Below, in pieces: positions 1 through 11,295 of a stretch of 64,000 nt of DNA (position 1 is its first letter; every line of letters starts with the position of its first letter). Both the position numbers and the translations under genes were made by a program. Below the pieces are notes generated by a model. It saw only the letters and a list, made by a program, of their open reading frames with translations. It was not told the origin of the DNA and searched no databases. Source of the stretch: Ziziphus jujuba (lineage: Eukaryota; Streptophyta; Magnoliopsida; Rosales; Rhamnaceae); assembly GCF_031755915.1 (NCBI RefSeq), contig NC_083389.1, positions 27,225,501 through 27,289,500 on the forward strand, written 5' to 3'.

Positions 1-222
1 TTTTGATCAATTTCTGATCAAATTGAGCTCCAAATCAGCTTAAATATGCTTTTTAGGATGCAAAATAAGCTGAATATGAAGTCCCACACATTGCCCATGC
101 TTGGAAGAGGAAGAAAAAGCCAACTTAGCAAAATACAGTAAAAAATAGGCCAAATTTGAAGCTGTCCATACAACCCCTTTTTGAATGCCTTTGAAGCTGT
201 CTTGACTTGATTCCATATCCTC

Positions 223-1283
223 TTAGACATATGTATTTAATCCATAAAGAGTTAGAACCATTTCATGCTGCCCGTTGTCCATATTTGCACCAAAACTGCT
301 ACCCGGGTCCGTATCGGCTTCCACCACTTGGATGCGTAGAATAGGCTTTGTATCTTCAAGTATGGATAAGCTCTGTTGAGAATTGATTACCCCCTGTATA
401 AATGCTCCCAGGTTGTCCTTAAATCTCTTAATTTGAGCTCTTGTGATTGGTCTAGTCTTCATCCGTGTCCGGCCAGCACCCCAGCAGGTTATCGGTTGAG
501 CGGGCTCGGGCGGAATCACATCATTCCCCTCCTCTTGAAAAGGATTTGTCCTCATGTTAGGTCTAAAATATTGATGATTTTAGGCCATATTTATAGCTTA
601 ATATTTGTTAGTTTGTGTTAATTTGTTATGGAAAGATACTTAATTATGTATTTTTCTTAATCTAGGTGAAAGAGGAAGAATTTTAAGAAAACAACCATAA
701 AGATGGATTCCTTGGGTCGAAGTATGGTGGGAAGCAAGATTTGAGCTCGAACGGACTAAGCATTAAGAAGATTCCAAAAAGATACCTTGAAGATTCCATA
801 AAGATTCTATCGAGAATTTCATGGTGGAAATGGATGTCATATGAATCATCAAGATCTGAGGATTTCAAATGTCTCGTTATTTGTGGATTTCGAGGTGCGA
901 GCAAAGAGTTATCATCATTTAAAGTTTGAAATTTATAAAAAGGAATATTCTAGTTAAATCTCCACCATTGATCAAAAGAGAGAATTAAGGCAATTTGAGG
1001 GCCAAGATAAAAACAAGTGGCAATAATTGGTTAATTTATCATTAATGAAGCACCTCAAATCAAGATCATCACTTGCAAAAAAAGAAGTTAAATCAGAAAC
1101 ATTAAATGCAGCACTAATGTTATACTCACCCGGTAAATCAAGCTTGTAGGCATTGTTGTTATTCGGCTCCAAAACTTGAAAAGATCCGTCCGCATGCGGC
1201 ATAGGCTTGGACTTTTTTTGGTCGGGGAACCTCTTCGTCCTTGGTTGAAACCAAAACCAATCTCCTGGGTCAAACACTATCAC
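223..1283 (-). pseudogene. gypsy pol C-terminus (integrase tail), interrupted by a solo LTR
   Basis: The right piece (1283 down to 1058) reads FDPGDWFWFQ, then KRFPDQKKSKPMPHADGSFQ, and LPGEYNISAAFNVSDL, which is the typical C-terminal region of plant gypsy integrases. The left piece (549 down to 223) continues with TNPFQEEGND and a basic stretch with RPITRAQIKRFK, the usual end of these polyproteins. The two pieces are separated by the solo LTR at 555-1052 and its CCTCA duplication. If the insertion is left out, the frame runs on as DDLDLR-TNPFQ. Upstream, the reading jumps straight from a protease-RT linker-like region (about 1340-1550) into the integrase tail, so the whole RT-RNase H-integrase core is lost. 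Confidence 0.8.
555..1052 (+). mobile_element. solo LTR (498 bp) inserted in the gypsy pol tail
   Basis: The insert begins TGTTAGGTC and ends GAAGCA, that is TG...CA, and is flanked on both sides by CCTCA (550-554 and 1053-1057), a 5-bp target-site duplication typical of LTR retrotransposons. Removing the insert and one duplication restores the pol frame exactly. A TATA-like ATTTATAAAA lies at 931-940, about 120 bp from the 3' end. There is no internal region, so it is best read as a solo LTR left by recombination. A very small TRIM-type element is the alternative. Strand is given for the TG...CA reading and is not otherwise supported. Confidence 0.8.
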
Positions 1284-1735
1284 AACAAATACTAGAAATA
1301 CAAGTTCATCATACTTCTTAATTTTAGCAAATAATCTCTCTCAAATTTTTAAATTTCCACTAAGTAAAGCTTTCAATAATGCAGATAAAGTTCTATGCAA
1401 CAAAAACATCTTTAAATAAGTATTTTTAATATTCATAACCAGAAATGGTTTCTTACCCAAGATAGCCTTATTAACATCCCCAAAACTCAAATAAATTTTT
1501 TTACTTTTTCTTTCTTTCCTTTCTTTTCCTTTCTCTCTTTCGGACACACTCTTTTTGTCATCACTTCCGGCTTTTTCTCTTAATTTCTCTCTTTCGGTTT
1601 TGTCTTTGTCTTTCTCCTCACCATTGAGTTTAAATACTTACCTCGGACAGCAAGTTCGATCTTGACCTCATGGGTAGGTGGTGTAACCATTGGTGCCGTA
1701 CTAGCCTTCTCTTTGAGCTTCTCGGCTTCTCTCCT

Positions 1736-3511
1736 TTATTGCATTTGAAGTTGGTCTCTAAATACCTCCTTTGGAGTTAATGGCTCCAGCTTGACCTTCT
1801 TCCCATTAAATTTAAATACAATGGAATTCTCTCTCCCATAGTGTATGGCATTCTTATCAAATCCCCATGGCCTCCTCAATAAAATATGACTGGCATGCAT
1901 AGGTACAACATCATACAATACAACATCCACATATTTATCTATACTAAATTTTACCTTGGCTTGTTTATTCACTTTTATTTCACCACTATCATTAAGCCAT
2001 TGTAATCTATAAGGTTCTGGATGTTTAATAGTTATTAAGCCTAATTTATCAACTACAATGTTACTAATTACATTTGTACAACTTCCACTATCAATAATCA
2101 TGCTACAAATCTTACCTTGAATCTCACATCGGGTGTAGAAGATGTTCTCTCTTTGAATTTCATCCTCATCTTTGTATGCAGCAAGTACTCTTCTAGAAAG
2201 CAAGTTTAATTTGGCATTGGCTGCTTGCAAGGTTTTGGGTTCATCCTCCAAGTCCTCCTCCTCTTGCTTGGCTTCATCCTCACTTTCTTCACTTTTCGAT
2301 TCTAGCTCGTCATTGCCCTTTAACACCATGATTCTTCTATTCGGGCATTGGCTAGCAATGTGTCCTCCTCCCTGGCATTTAAAACACATAACATCATGAG
2401 TTCTAGAAGGTTTAGGATCTAATTTTACCTCATTCTTTGGTGCTTGGACAGATTCGGTTCTAGTCTCCTTCCTTGGCCAGTTTGAACTTTCTTCTTTGAC
2501 TTTCGGCTTTGGCTTGCTTTCATAGATGGGATTGTTCCTCCAGCCACTTAAATTGGACCTTCCACTGTTGGAAACACATCCAAACCATGATCTTACACCC
2601 CTCCTCTTGAATTGATACTCTAATTTAATAGCCACATGCAACATCTCCTCCAATTCCACATATTGTTGCAATTCTAGTTGATTGGCTATTGCACGATTCA
2701 AACCACCAAAAAACCTTACCATGGTTGCTTTCCTATCTCCATTCAAGTTCAATCTCATCATAAGCATCTCCATCTCCTTGTAATAATCCTCCACGGATCC
2801 ATGTCCTTGAGATAAAGATTGAAGTCTTTGATGCAGCAACCTATGATAGTGTGATGGTACGAATCGCTTCCGCATGGCTCCTTTCATTTGTCGCCATGTA
2901 GTAATCAAGTCATCACCAACTCTACTTCGGGTGTTTTGCTCATTGGTCCACCATTGGAGTGCATAATGGCCAAACTCCATTGCTGCCAATTTCACCTTCC
3001 TAGCCTCCGAATAATTATGTCGGTCAAATATCATCTCCATCTTTTCTTCCCACTCCAAATATGCCTCGGGATCAATTTTTCCCATGAATGGTGGGATGTT
3101 GATCTTGATATTGCTAAGATTGTCATCTGTTTCTTCCCTCCTATACCTTCCACGACCAGCTCTCTCTTGGACAACAAAGGTTTCGTCCATGCCTTCCTCA
3201 AAGTTTCCACTGAAATTCTCCTCCTCAAATTCCTCTCTCAGTCTCTCACGGCCTCCTCGTCCTCGACCTCGACCTTCATGGAATTCTCGCCTATTTCTTG
3301 TATTCGGAATTCCTTGGGAAACTTCTAGCCTTCTGATCCTTTGATTCATGTGCTCAACTTGAGCACTCACCCGCTGTAATTGTTCCAAAACAGCTTTCAA
3401 TTCTGTTTGCTCACCACTCCCGGTAGCTCGTGGATCACCATGAAATCCTACGGACTCTTCTTCATTAATTCACAGTGGTGTGTCTCTTCTTCTTATTCTA
3501 GAATCTGCCAT
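1736..3511 (-). pseudogene. gypsy gag-protease ORF with a nonsense codon near the start
   Basis: The long open frame (3400 down to 1736, 554 codons) holds a gag capsid region (about residues 105-250 with EAYLEWEEKMEMIFDRH and ALQWW), a CCHC zinc knuckle CFKCQGGGHIASQC near residue 338, an acidic stretch, and a retropepsin-like domain with the active-site triad DSGS near residue 437. In the same frame, 37 codons upstream, is MADSRIRRRDTPL starting at 3511, the characteristic gag N-terminus of such elements. A TGA at 3470-3472 (codon 14) separates it from the rest. The probable true start is therefore 3511 and the copy is disabled. The frame ends at a TAA just before the protease-RT linker. Confidence 0.88.
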
Positions 3512-3523
3512 GTTAGTATGAAT

Positions 3524-3534
3524 TAGGAGTGGGC
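3524..3534 (+). repeat. hAT left terminal inverted repeat
   Basis: TAGGAGTGGGC is the 11-bp left end, preceded by the duplication GTATGAAT. It pairs with the right end with one mismatch (A versus G at the fifth base). TAGGGGTGGGC-like ends are common in plant hAT elements. Confidence 0.8.
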
Positions 3535-5377
3535 AAAAACCGACCTGACCCGACAAAACCGACCAAACCGAAAAATTTGGGTTGGTTTTTATTGTTTAGT
3601 CGGTTTGGGTCGGGTTATACATATAAAAATGTTAGATGTTCGGTTCGGGTTACGGGTTGGAAGGAATTTTAACCCACCCAACCCGAACCGAACCGTTTCA
3701 TACCCAAAGAGCCATTTTGCAAAAATTATTTTCATTAAATTATTTCTATGCAATTTTGTAAGCCATTGATCTCTCACCATCTAATTACCACCGTTGGATT
3801 TCAAGATGAAAACACAATACACAACAGTGACAGCACTCAACAGTCAACACAATCTCAGATTCTCACAAAACGAAATTGAAGCCCTAGCATTCACGTCGCC
3901 AGTAGCCACTCGCAGGCAGCATCCTCCGGCCAGCCACCACCCGATTGAACTCCCAAGCAACGCCACCACTTGAACAACCGCCGGCACCGGACCCAGTCCA
4001 CTCGTCGCCCTCTCGCCGATCGTACCAAATTTCCTTTTTCAGAGTTTCAACAACTTCTTTCCATTCCTGACTTCGACTTTCAGGCCCTAGAGTTAAATCA
4101 AGCTTTTGATCATATTCAGCCGCTGATCTAGGAAAGGCTCGGTGTTGAAAACCTCGAAGGCTTTAGGAGTCAGGCAACACGGGCGGGTTTCTAAACTGGG
4201 GATAAAGGAGGAGGCGAGCCAATCTTTTCCGGTTTTCTTCGATAGCGGAAGCTCCATTCGCCACCACTCATCGCCCTCCCAAGTCCCAAGCTCTGCAGGT
4301 AAAAATCATTATATTTCTTATTATTATTATAGTTATTATTGATTGTGAAAACTTCTTTTGACTGATAAAGTTGATTCTGTAAATCCAACCCAATGTGCTT
4401 CCTAATATGCACACACTTGGCAACTCGATAATAGAGTTTCACAGCTAACGAGGTAGGCGTGGAGGTCTAAGGCTTTTCCATTTGTCTTTCTTGTACAGGC
4501 CTTACTAGCCATCTTTGGCATTTAGCATCAACAACTTCAAAGCTTTGATGATATAATCTTCATAAGTCCACACTGGCAACTTGCACAACCAATTAAAACC
4601 ACTGCATTACACCTTTCACGCATTGCTGTGAGACACATAGCACACAAATTTCCCTGCCACGTATGTGAAGGGGGGGGGGGGGGGGGGGAAGCAGGCACAG
4701 AAGAATGAAATATTGTTAAACAGATGCGGTTCATTGAGGATCTAAAAACACAAAAAAGTGGCTGAATTTGGTTCCCTTGTCATGCCGAAGGGCGGTGGAT
4801 CATATACAAAAACTTTTCTCACTTGAAGTTTGATTGGCTATATTTGATGGGTTTTAATCCTTCATATGCATAACAGATCAGATTTTGGATTTGTATCAGA
4901 TATGATTTTTTTCTGTTTAGTTTTCTAGATATTGGACAAATCCAATCAAGTTTTCAACAGTGCCAGGAACAAACCACATTACGCGTTTAGTTTTGTTGAC
5001 AGCTTAAAATTTTGTGGCTTGTATGATAAGGACCCAGATCGAAAAAAAGTAAGTCGATGAGCACCTGACCTACAATGAAATAATTCTATATAAGAAAATC
5101 TCAACAAACCATAACACCTACCTCAGTGATTGAGCCACGTCGGTACCACTTCATAATCCACAAGCTGTCTGTCTCTGTCCCTCATGCAGACATACGCTCA
5201 GAATACACATACACATGCTCTGTTGCATACCCCCATTAGCACATTTCCATTCAGGTGCATGCTTGTGAAATGGCTTATTTTGTTGAATGGTGGACTTGGC
5301 AGTATCTGTCCAATTATTATATAAATTCATCATAATAATGTTCATAATTATGTACAAGCTAAACTTAAAGTACAAGC

Positions 5378-5413
<36 letters not shown>

Positions 5414-6954
5414 TATTTATATATTTATATATAATTATATATGAGGTTCTTTTCCTCAAGTCACTCAAAATTATTTATGCATAACTAAAACTTTTTGTCT
5501 TGATAAATATGAATAAAAACCTTAACCTGCATTTTTTGTTCACAATCGCAGAATATATTGGAAGAAAGCTACTTCTTCAGTCACCTTCAAGGACCAAACA
5601 GCTTGCCTGAATCACCTGCATAAATCGAATAGCATTCCTTTTCTTCGTTTAATTCCAAGATCACAAACAATTGTGTGATTGTCTATTATTTGGAGGTAAG
5701 TTACTTAGCCTTTTTCTCGTTATTTTTGCATGTGGGAAGGTCAAAAATTGCTTTTGGAAAGTGTAGTGAAGCATAGGCTGTGAAATTGTTTGCTGTGAAG
5801 TTTGGAGATTGTGAAGTGATGTGTGACTTGATTGCTGTGAAGTTGTTAATATAACCTGGCCTGCTGATTTTGACAGCTATATGTATATATATTTGTATAT
5901 ATATATATACATATATTATATCTATAGCTTTGTATTTTAATGATAAAAAGCAAACTTAATTAAAAGATCCTGATGGGCATTTTCAGTAGGGTCCCAACTC
6001 TACCAATTCCTGTCTGTTCAACCAATTTTTCCTTTCTTGTTTCTCTTTATATTAAATTAATCTAGGCAAGAACTAGCTGGTCACAAACCAACCAGCAAAA
6101 TCTTCTTCCATGAAGTGCATCTATATGTTTGTTTCAAAAAATGAAACAGAATTATGAATTATTCTCAACAATTTTCTGTATATGAAAAAGGTAACACCAT
6201 GATTTTTCACTCTTTTTTTGGACTGGATAAGCGAGACATTGAATCCGAGCTACAAAAGCTAGCTATTCCCAATACTCATTATTTATCAAAAATTCTCTTT
6301 ATAAGCAAACTCTCAATGTTCATAATTTCTGGACCAAATTTCAACCAAATTTTTTTTTTTCAACCATATACATGATAAAGATCTTTGCTATTATTGTCTG
6401 CTTGGTTGTCTAGAAAATAACATGGCCAAAAAACGTTTTATGGGGTCTCAAAATAATGGCAGAAGAAGAAAAGTTTCCATGAACATATCAGCTGCAATTG
6501 TTTCTTAGACTTTCCCTGTTTTGGGTACAAAATAAAAAAAAAAAAAGGACTAAAATTTTATTTACTAGTACCATTAATGAATCCATTTTCATTACTACCA
6601 GTTCTGGGAAAATTTTCAATTGGTATTAAATATTTCTGTCTGACTTTCTTCACTAGCGGTACTTCATTCATATTTCACAAATGGCATTGCTTTCATCATA
6701 TCCATTTTCTTCTAATTAGTATTGTTGACAAATAGGCATGGCCTACATTTTATTACTTATATATAATATACATATCCATTAAATATTCTCAGACAATTGT
6801 AGACATAGAAAATGGGTGAGAACTTGTTATGAAAATCTATTTGTGACATTTTCATAATTTATATGTGGAATTGTGCATGAAATTTGATTATGCTGCTGTT
6901 TTTTTTTGTATATATGTTTTTCAATATGTTTATTTTGTTTTTAATAGGTTCTAG
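3535..6954 (+). other. hAT 5' region: subterminal repeats and probable untranslated leader with introns
   Basis: The first 200 bp hold repeated GGTTCGG/CCGACC motifs. A GC-richer segment (about 3830-4300) ends in GCTCTGCAG followed by GTAAAAA, which could be a leader exon with a donor. Another candidate leader exon lies at about 5552-5695, between CGCAG and GTAAGTT. An acceptor ATAG at 6944-6947 precedes the transposase ATG by 7 bp. These exon guesses rest on splice-site shape only. The stretch also holds a run of 19 G (4670-4688) and a TA microsatellite (5381-5410). No protein-coding gene is seen here. Confidence 0.5.
5381..5410. repeat. (AT)15 microsatellite
   Basis: A pure AT dinucleotide run within the hAT 5' region, followed by degenerate AT repeats to about 5440. 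Confidence 0.9.
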
Positions 6955-9260
6955 ATGGATGAGGGCCACAATGATTTGTATGATATTAATGAATTGGAAG
7001 AGTATTTAAATGAATCAGATAAAGCTAAATCTCAACCTTCACAGTTGGATAAACCTTATAAAACGCAAAAGAGAAAACCTTCTAGGGCTCCATCTTGGGT
7101 TTGGGAACATTTTGAAAAAATTCCAGATAATGATCCAAATAATCCTAGGTGCAAATGTAAACATTGTGGGGTAGATTATGCATGTAATACCAAGAGATGT
7201 GGAACTAGTACATTGCGAAACCATTTGATGAACCAATGCAAAAAATACCCTAATAGGATGGAGGATAAAAAGAAACAAGTTCTTTCATTTGAAAGTGGTA
7301 GTAGCAATTTGGTCTCTATGAGTACAACATTTAGTAAAGAGGCATGTAGGCTTGCATGTGCAGAAATGATCATCATGGACGAGTTACCATTTAGCCACGT
7401 TGAAGGAGAAGGGTTTAGAAAGTTTTGTAATGCTTTGAACCCTAAGTTTGAACCGCCATCTCGTAGAACAATTTCTAGAGATGTGTTTCAGTTGTACTTA
7501 GATGAGAAAAAAATTTTGAAGAGTGTGTTTTCATTGAGGAAGCAAAGGGTTTGTCTTACGACGGACACATGGACTTCCATTCAAAATAACAATTACATGA
7601 CTCTTACCGCTCATTTCATTGATGATGATTGGAAGTTGCATAAGAGAATTTTAGATTTTTGTATTGTGCAAAATCATAAGGGTGAGACAATTGGTAAGGT
7701 TATAGAAAATTGTTTGATTGAATAGGGTATTGAAAGGGTTTTCACAATAATGGTTGATAATGCTTCTTCAAATGATGTGGCTGTTAATTTTTTGAAAGGA
7801 AAATTAAATTATTGGAAAGGAAATGTTTTGGATGGTGAGTTTTTACATGTTCGTTGTGCTGCACATATTGTAAATTTAATTGTGACATTTGGATTAAGGG
7901 AAATCCATGATAGTATTGCTGGAATTCGTAATGCTATTAGATATGTTCGATCATCTCCTTCAAGGTTAAACAAATTTAAAGAATGTGTAGAGAAGGAGAA
8001 AATTGAATTTAAAGAAACCATGGTTTTAGATGTGTCTACTAGGTGTAATTCCACCTATTTGATGTTGAACTCGGCTTTGAAGTATCAAAAAGGTTTTGAT
8101 AGGATGATAGATGCTGATGGACATTATCTTGGATATTTTGAGGAAGATGAAGTAGGAAGGAAGAGAGCCGGACCACCTCTAATTAAAGATTGGGATAGTG
8201 CAAGGGTTTTTGTGAAATTTCTTGCTACTTTTTATGAAGTTACCTTAAAGTTTAGTGCCTCTTTGACTGTTACTTCTAATATATGTTTTCATGAATTGAG
8301 TTTGATGTATAATGCACTTGTTGAATGGAGTAATAGTCAAAATCATTTGATGGCCGATATGGCAAAGAAAATGTTGATAAAGTTTGACAAATATTGGGGT
8401 TCACTTGGAAATGTCAACAAGTTGTTGCTTATTGCCATTGTGCTTGATCCACGATATAAGCTGGAATATGTATCATATCTTTTTGAGGATGCTTATGAAA
8501 GTGGTATGGTTGAATCTTTGACTAGGGATGTAAAAGATACTTTAGTTAACCTTTACAACTTCTATAAGGAAATTGATTCTATGAATGGGAGTTCTAAAGT
8601 ATCAAATTCAAATGATGGTCAATCAATGCAAGCACAACAAAGTGGGATGATGATGGATTCATTGGATGATGGAAGCATAGATGATCGTCGGCGTTTGAAA
8701 GAATCACAATTTAAAAAAAGAAAAATGGAAAAAAAATGTATTGGAAATAAAGAATGAGGTTGATAAATTTTTGTTTGATCCATGTGACGATGTGGAGAGT
8801 GAGAAATTTGATATTTTGGCTTGGTGGAAAAATAATTGGACAAAATATCGAATTTTATCTCAAATTGCAAGAGATGTATACGCCATTCCAGTTTCTACAG
8901 TAGCATCTGTTTTTAGTACCGGAGGGCGTATTCTTGATGCATTCCGAAGTTCATTGGGTCCAAAAATGGTGGAGGCTTTGATTTGTTCTCAAAATTGGTT
9001 GCAATCAAAGCGTATGACGTATGATTATAGAGTTGAAATACCAATAGAAGATGTCGCATATTATGATTCTATTGAATCGGGTAAGAATATTTTTTATTAT
9101 TATTATTTGTAATTTTATTTTTATTATCTATTTTAGAGTTTTTAGAATTTTTTAGTAATATTTACAACTTCTTTTAGCTTACTAATTAATCTAATATCAT
9201 ATTTTAATTTGTTTAGGAGCATCTTGGGTTACAAAACAAAGTTTACCTCCACCTAATTGA
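6955..9260 (+). pseudogene. hAT transposase (BED zinc finger, RNase H-like core, dimerisation domain), disabled
   Basis: The first segment (6955-7725) holds a BED-type zinc finger (SRAPSWVWEHFEKI, then CKCKHCGVDY and HLMNQC, about residues 44-100) and the start of the RNase H-like catalytic fold (CLTTDTWTSIQNNNYM). A TAG at 7723-7725 stops it, and the same frame resumes at once as GIERVF and VDNASSND (to 8757). An extra base in the A8 run near 8729-8736 then shifts the frame. The C-terminal segment reads EIKNEVDKFLFDP, then the hAT dimerisation block with ASVFSTGGRILDAFRSSLGP (about 8880-9010). A donor after 9080 (GTAAGAAT) and an acceptor before 9217 add a last exon ending ASWVTKQSLPPPN at TGA 9258-9260. 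Members of this family (RICESLEEPER-type) catalyse cut-and-paste transposition in the nucleus. Confidence 0.88.
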
Positions 9261-10113
9261 TATATGATTACTTGGTAAGTTTGTTGTTAATTCCAAATCA
9301 TCAATTATCTTTTAAGTTAGATAATATTTTAGTAATACACTTAATGTTTATTGATTGCTAATTCTTTACATTTAATGCTTAATGTTTAATGTTTATTTAT
9401 AATTTTAATGTTTGTTGAAGGATGAATGGAATTTGGTTTATTGAGGTAGTGAGCTTGTGGTTGCTGCTGGTGGCTTTTCATGCAATGGAGAATGTGGAAG
9501 AAAACAATATTTAAAATAATTTTTATTTTTATGGATTATTAGTTTATTTAATTATAAGTTTATTTTAAAATTTTAGATTTCAAATATGGGTTGTATTTTA
9601 TTTTGTAGCTAATAATGGTTGTAGACTTGTTATATACTTTATTTGTTGATGTATGGTTTATAATTGGGTGGTGGTAGTTGTAGATTTGTATTATAGTTGT
9701 ATGATTTTGTGTTGTATTATTTAATATGTTTGATGCTTAATAATTAACTTATTTGGTATTTTTGTTTAGGTGGATGGATGTATGTTAAAATTATTTAATT
9801 TAAAGAATAATTTGAAAAGAATATCTATTTTAAAATATAGATTGATGATTAAAAAGGCCTAAAAATTTTTTTATACAATTTTGGTCCAAAAAATACCAAA
9901 TTCGAAATATATATATATATATATATACAATTTGGGCCGAGGCCCAACACGAAGCCCAGACCGGCCCAACCCGCAAACCCAACCCAAACCGATCAAATAT
10001 GGTCGGTTCGGTTTGTATATTGGGTTCGGTTCGGTTCGGTTATGTAACCAACCCAAACCGAATTGGTCGGTTAGGTTTAAAAAAACCCCAAAAACCGAAC
10101 CAATCCGCACCGA
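9261..10113 (+). other. hAT 3' region with subterminal repeats
   Basis: AT-rich sequence follows the transposase stop. Near the right end (about 9930-10110) the sequence becomes GC-richer with tandem GGTTCGGTTCGG and CCGAACC motifs that mirror those of the left end. They are candidate transposase-binding subterminal repeats. A short AT microsatellite lies at 9908-9928. No gene is seen. Confidence 0.6.
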
Positions 10114-10124
10114 GCCCACCCCTA
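10114..10124 (-). repeat. hAT right terminal inverted repeat
   Basis: GCCCACCCCTA is the right end. It is followed by CTATGAAT, the right copy of the 8-bp target-site duplication. Confidence 0.8.
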
Positions 10125-11281
10125 CTATGAATAATACAAAAATAAAATAAATTCTCACCAAATTCACTCTCTCACGTGTTTCACTCAATATAAGAACTTA
10201 ACACTCGTGTTTGCACACTAATTTCGGCTTTTAACCCTCTTTTGTGCTCACACTCTCTTGCCTTTTTCCACTCAATGAATTATCTCAAAGTTCTAATTAA
10301 AACACCCACAAAATAGCAATTAGATCGCTAATATGTTTTAATTAAACTTATCAACAAAACAGTAAGCAAAAATAAACAAATACCGAACGGAATGAAAATA
10401 CCTATTTTCGGTTTTTCTAGACAAAAAAAAAATAAAAATAAGCAAATTAATGAGATAACTTTGGGGTTTTGAAGAACTGGACCAGATGGTAATAGATTAT
10501 GAGTTCAAGAATAAAATTCTAGAAAAAAAAATTCAAATACGAACAAGAATCAAAGAGAACAAAAATATAGAAAAGTTGTTGGTTGTTGTTCTTTGTAATT
10601 CAAGTTTTTGTATCAAATTCTTTAACTAATTTTAATCCAAATAATTTAGCACTCAAACTCAAATATCCAGCAGCAAAAATAACTCTCCAGAATCTCCAAA
10701 TATGGAATAAATAATCAACAAATCAGCAGTTACAAGAAATTTCCAGCAACAAACTTCAACACCAATTTTCGACAAACCGATATATATATATTTTTTATAA
10801 TATTCGGCTTTCTTCTTCTTCTTTTTTTCCCTTTTTTTTTTTTCACTCACTGAATATTAGTCACAACTGCAGTAGCAAGAATACACAACAAATTTGCAAT
10901 TCCAACTCCAAAAATTCACCAAACCCTTGACCTCCAAATAAACACAAATGTGCAGTTTTTTTTTTTTTTTTAAATGTTGCTGCAAACTCTTTTTTTTTTT
11001 TTTAAATAGATGAATGCAAATATTTAAGACTAAAACAGCAAAGAAAAATCAACAATAACCAAATTAAAAGAACAATGATAAAAGACAACCAACAAACTAG
11101 GAAACAAAAAATACAGTAAAACTAGGAAATCATAATTCAACTAGGAATGAATATTTTTTTTTTTTTTTAAGATGCAGAACGTGTATGATGATAGAAGCAA
11201 CCTTAACCTAATGCTAAAATTGCAGAATAACACAAAAACAAATAAAGCGAATAAAGATAGATCAAACCTGAACAAAATTTA
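10125..11281 (-). other. gypsy leader between primer binding site and gag
   Basis: This AT-rich stretch is the continuation of the retrotransposon on the far side of the hAT insertion: 5' leader on the minus strand running towards the gag start at 3511. It holds several T homopolymers on the plus strand (for example near 10957-10972, 10990-11004 and 11154-11168). No ORF of note is seen. Confidence 0.6.
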
Positions 11282-11293
11282 GCTTTGATACCA
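11282..11293 (-). other. primer binding site, tRNA-iMet type
   Basis: On the minus strand this reads TGGTATCAAAGC, one base different from the usual plant tRNA-iMet primer site TGGTATCAGAGC. It lies two bases inside the LTR end, where minus-strand DNA synthesis would be primed. Confidence 0.8.
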
Positions 11294-11295
11294 AA

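Larger units (their letters stand above)
3524..10124 (+). mobile_element. hAT-superfamily DNA transposon, complete ends, 6601 bp
   Basis: The left end TAGGAGTGGGC (3524-3534) is the inverted complement of the right end GCCCACCCCTA (10114-10124) with one mismatch. The flanking 8-mers are GTATGAAT (3516-3523) and CTATGAAT (10125-10132), which match at 7 of 8 positions. An 8-bp duplication is the hAT hallmark. The element encodes a hAT transposase (6955-9260) in plus orientation. Both subterminal regions are rich in CCGAACC/GGTTCGG repeats. It inserted just upstream of the gag start of the gypsy element. The transposase carries a stop codon and a frameshift, so this copy is not autonomous, although its ends look intact. 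Confidence 0.88.

Noticed and set aside
683..904. ORF inside the solo LTR
   Set aside because: LTRs do not encode this and no domain is recognisable.
5381..5410. Microsatellites as possible CRISPR or satellite arrays
   Set aside because: They are simple dinucleotide runs without spacer-repeat structure, and the genome is a plant nuclear one.
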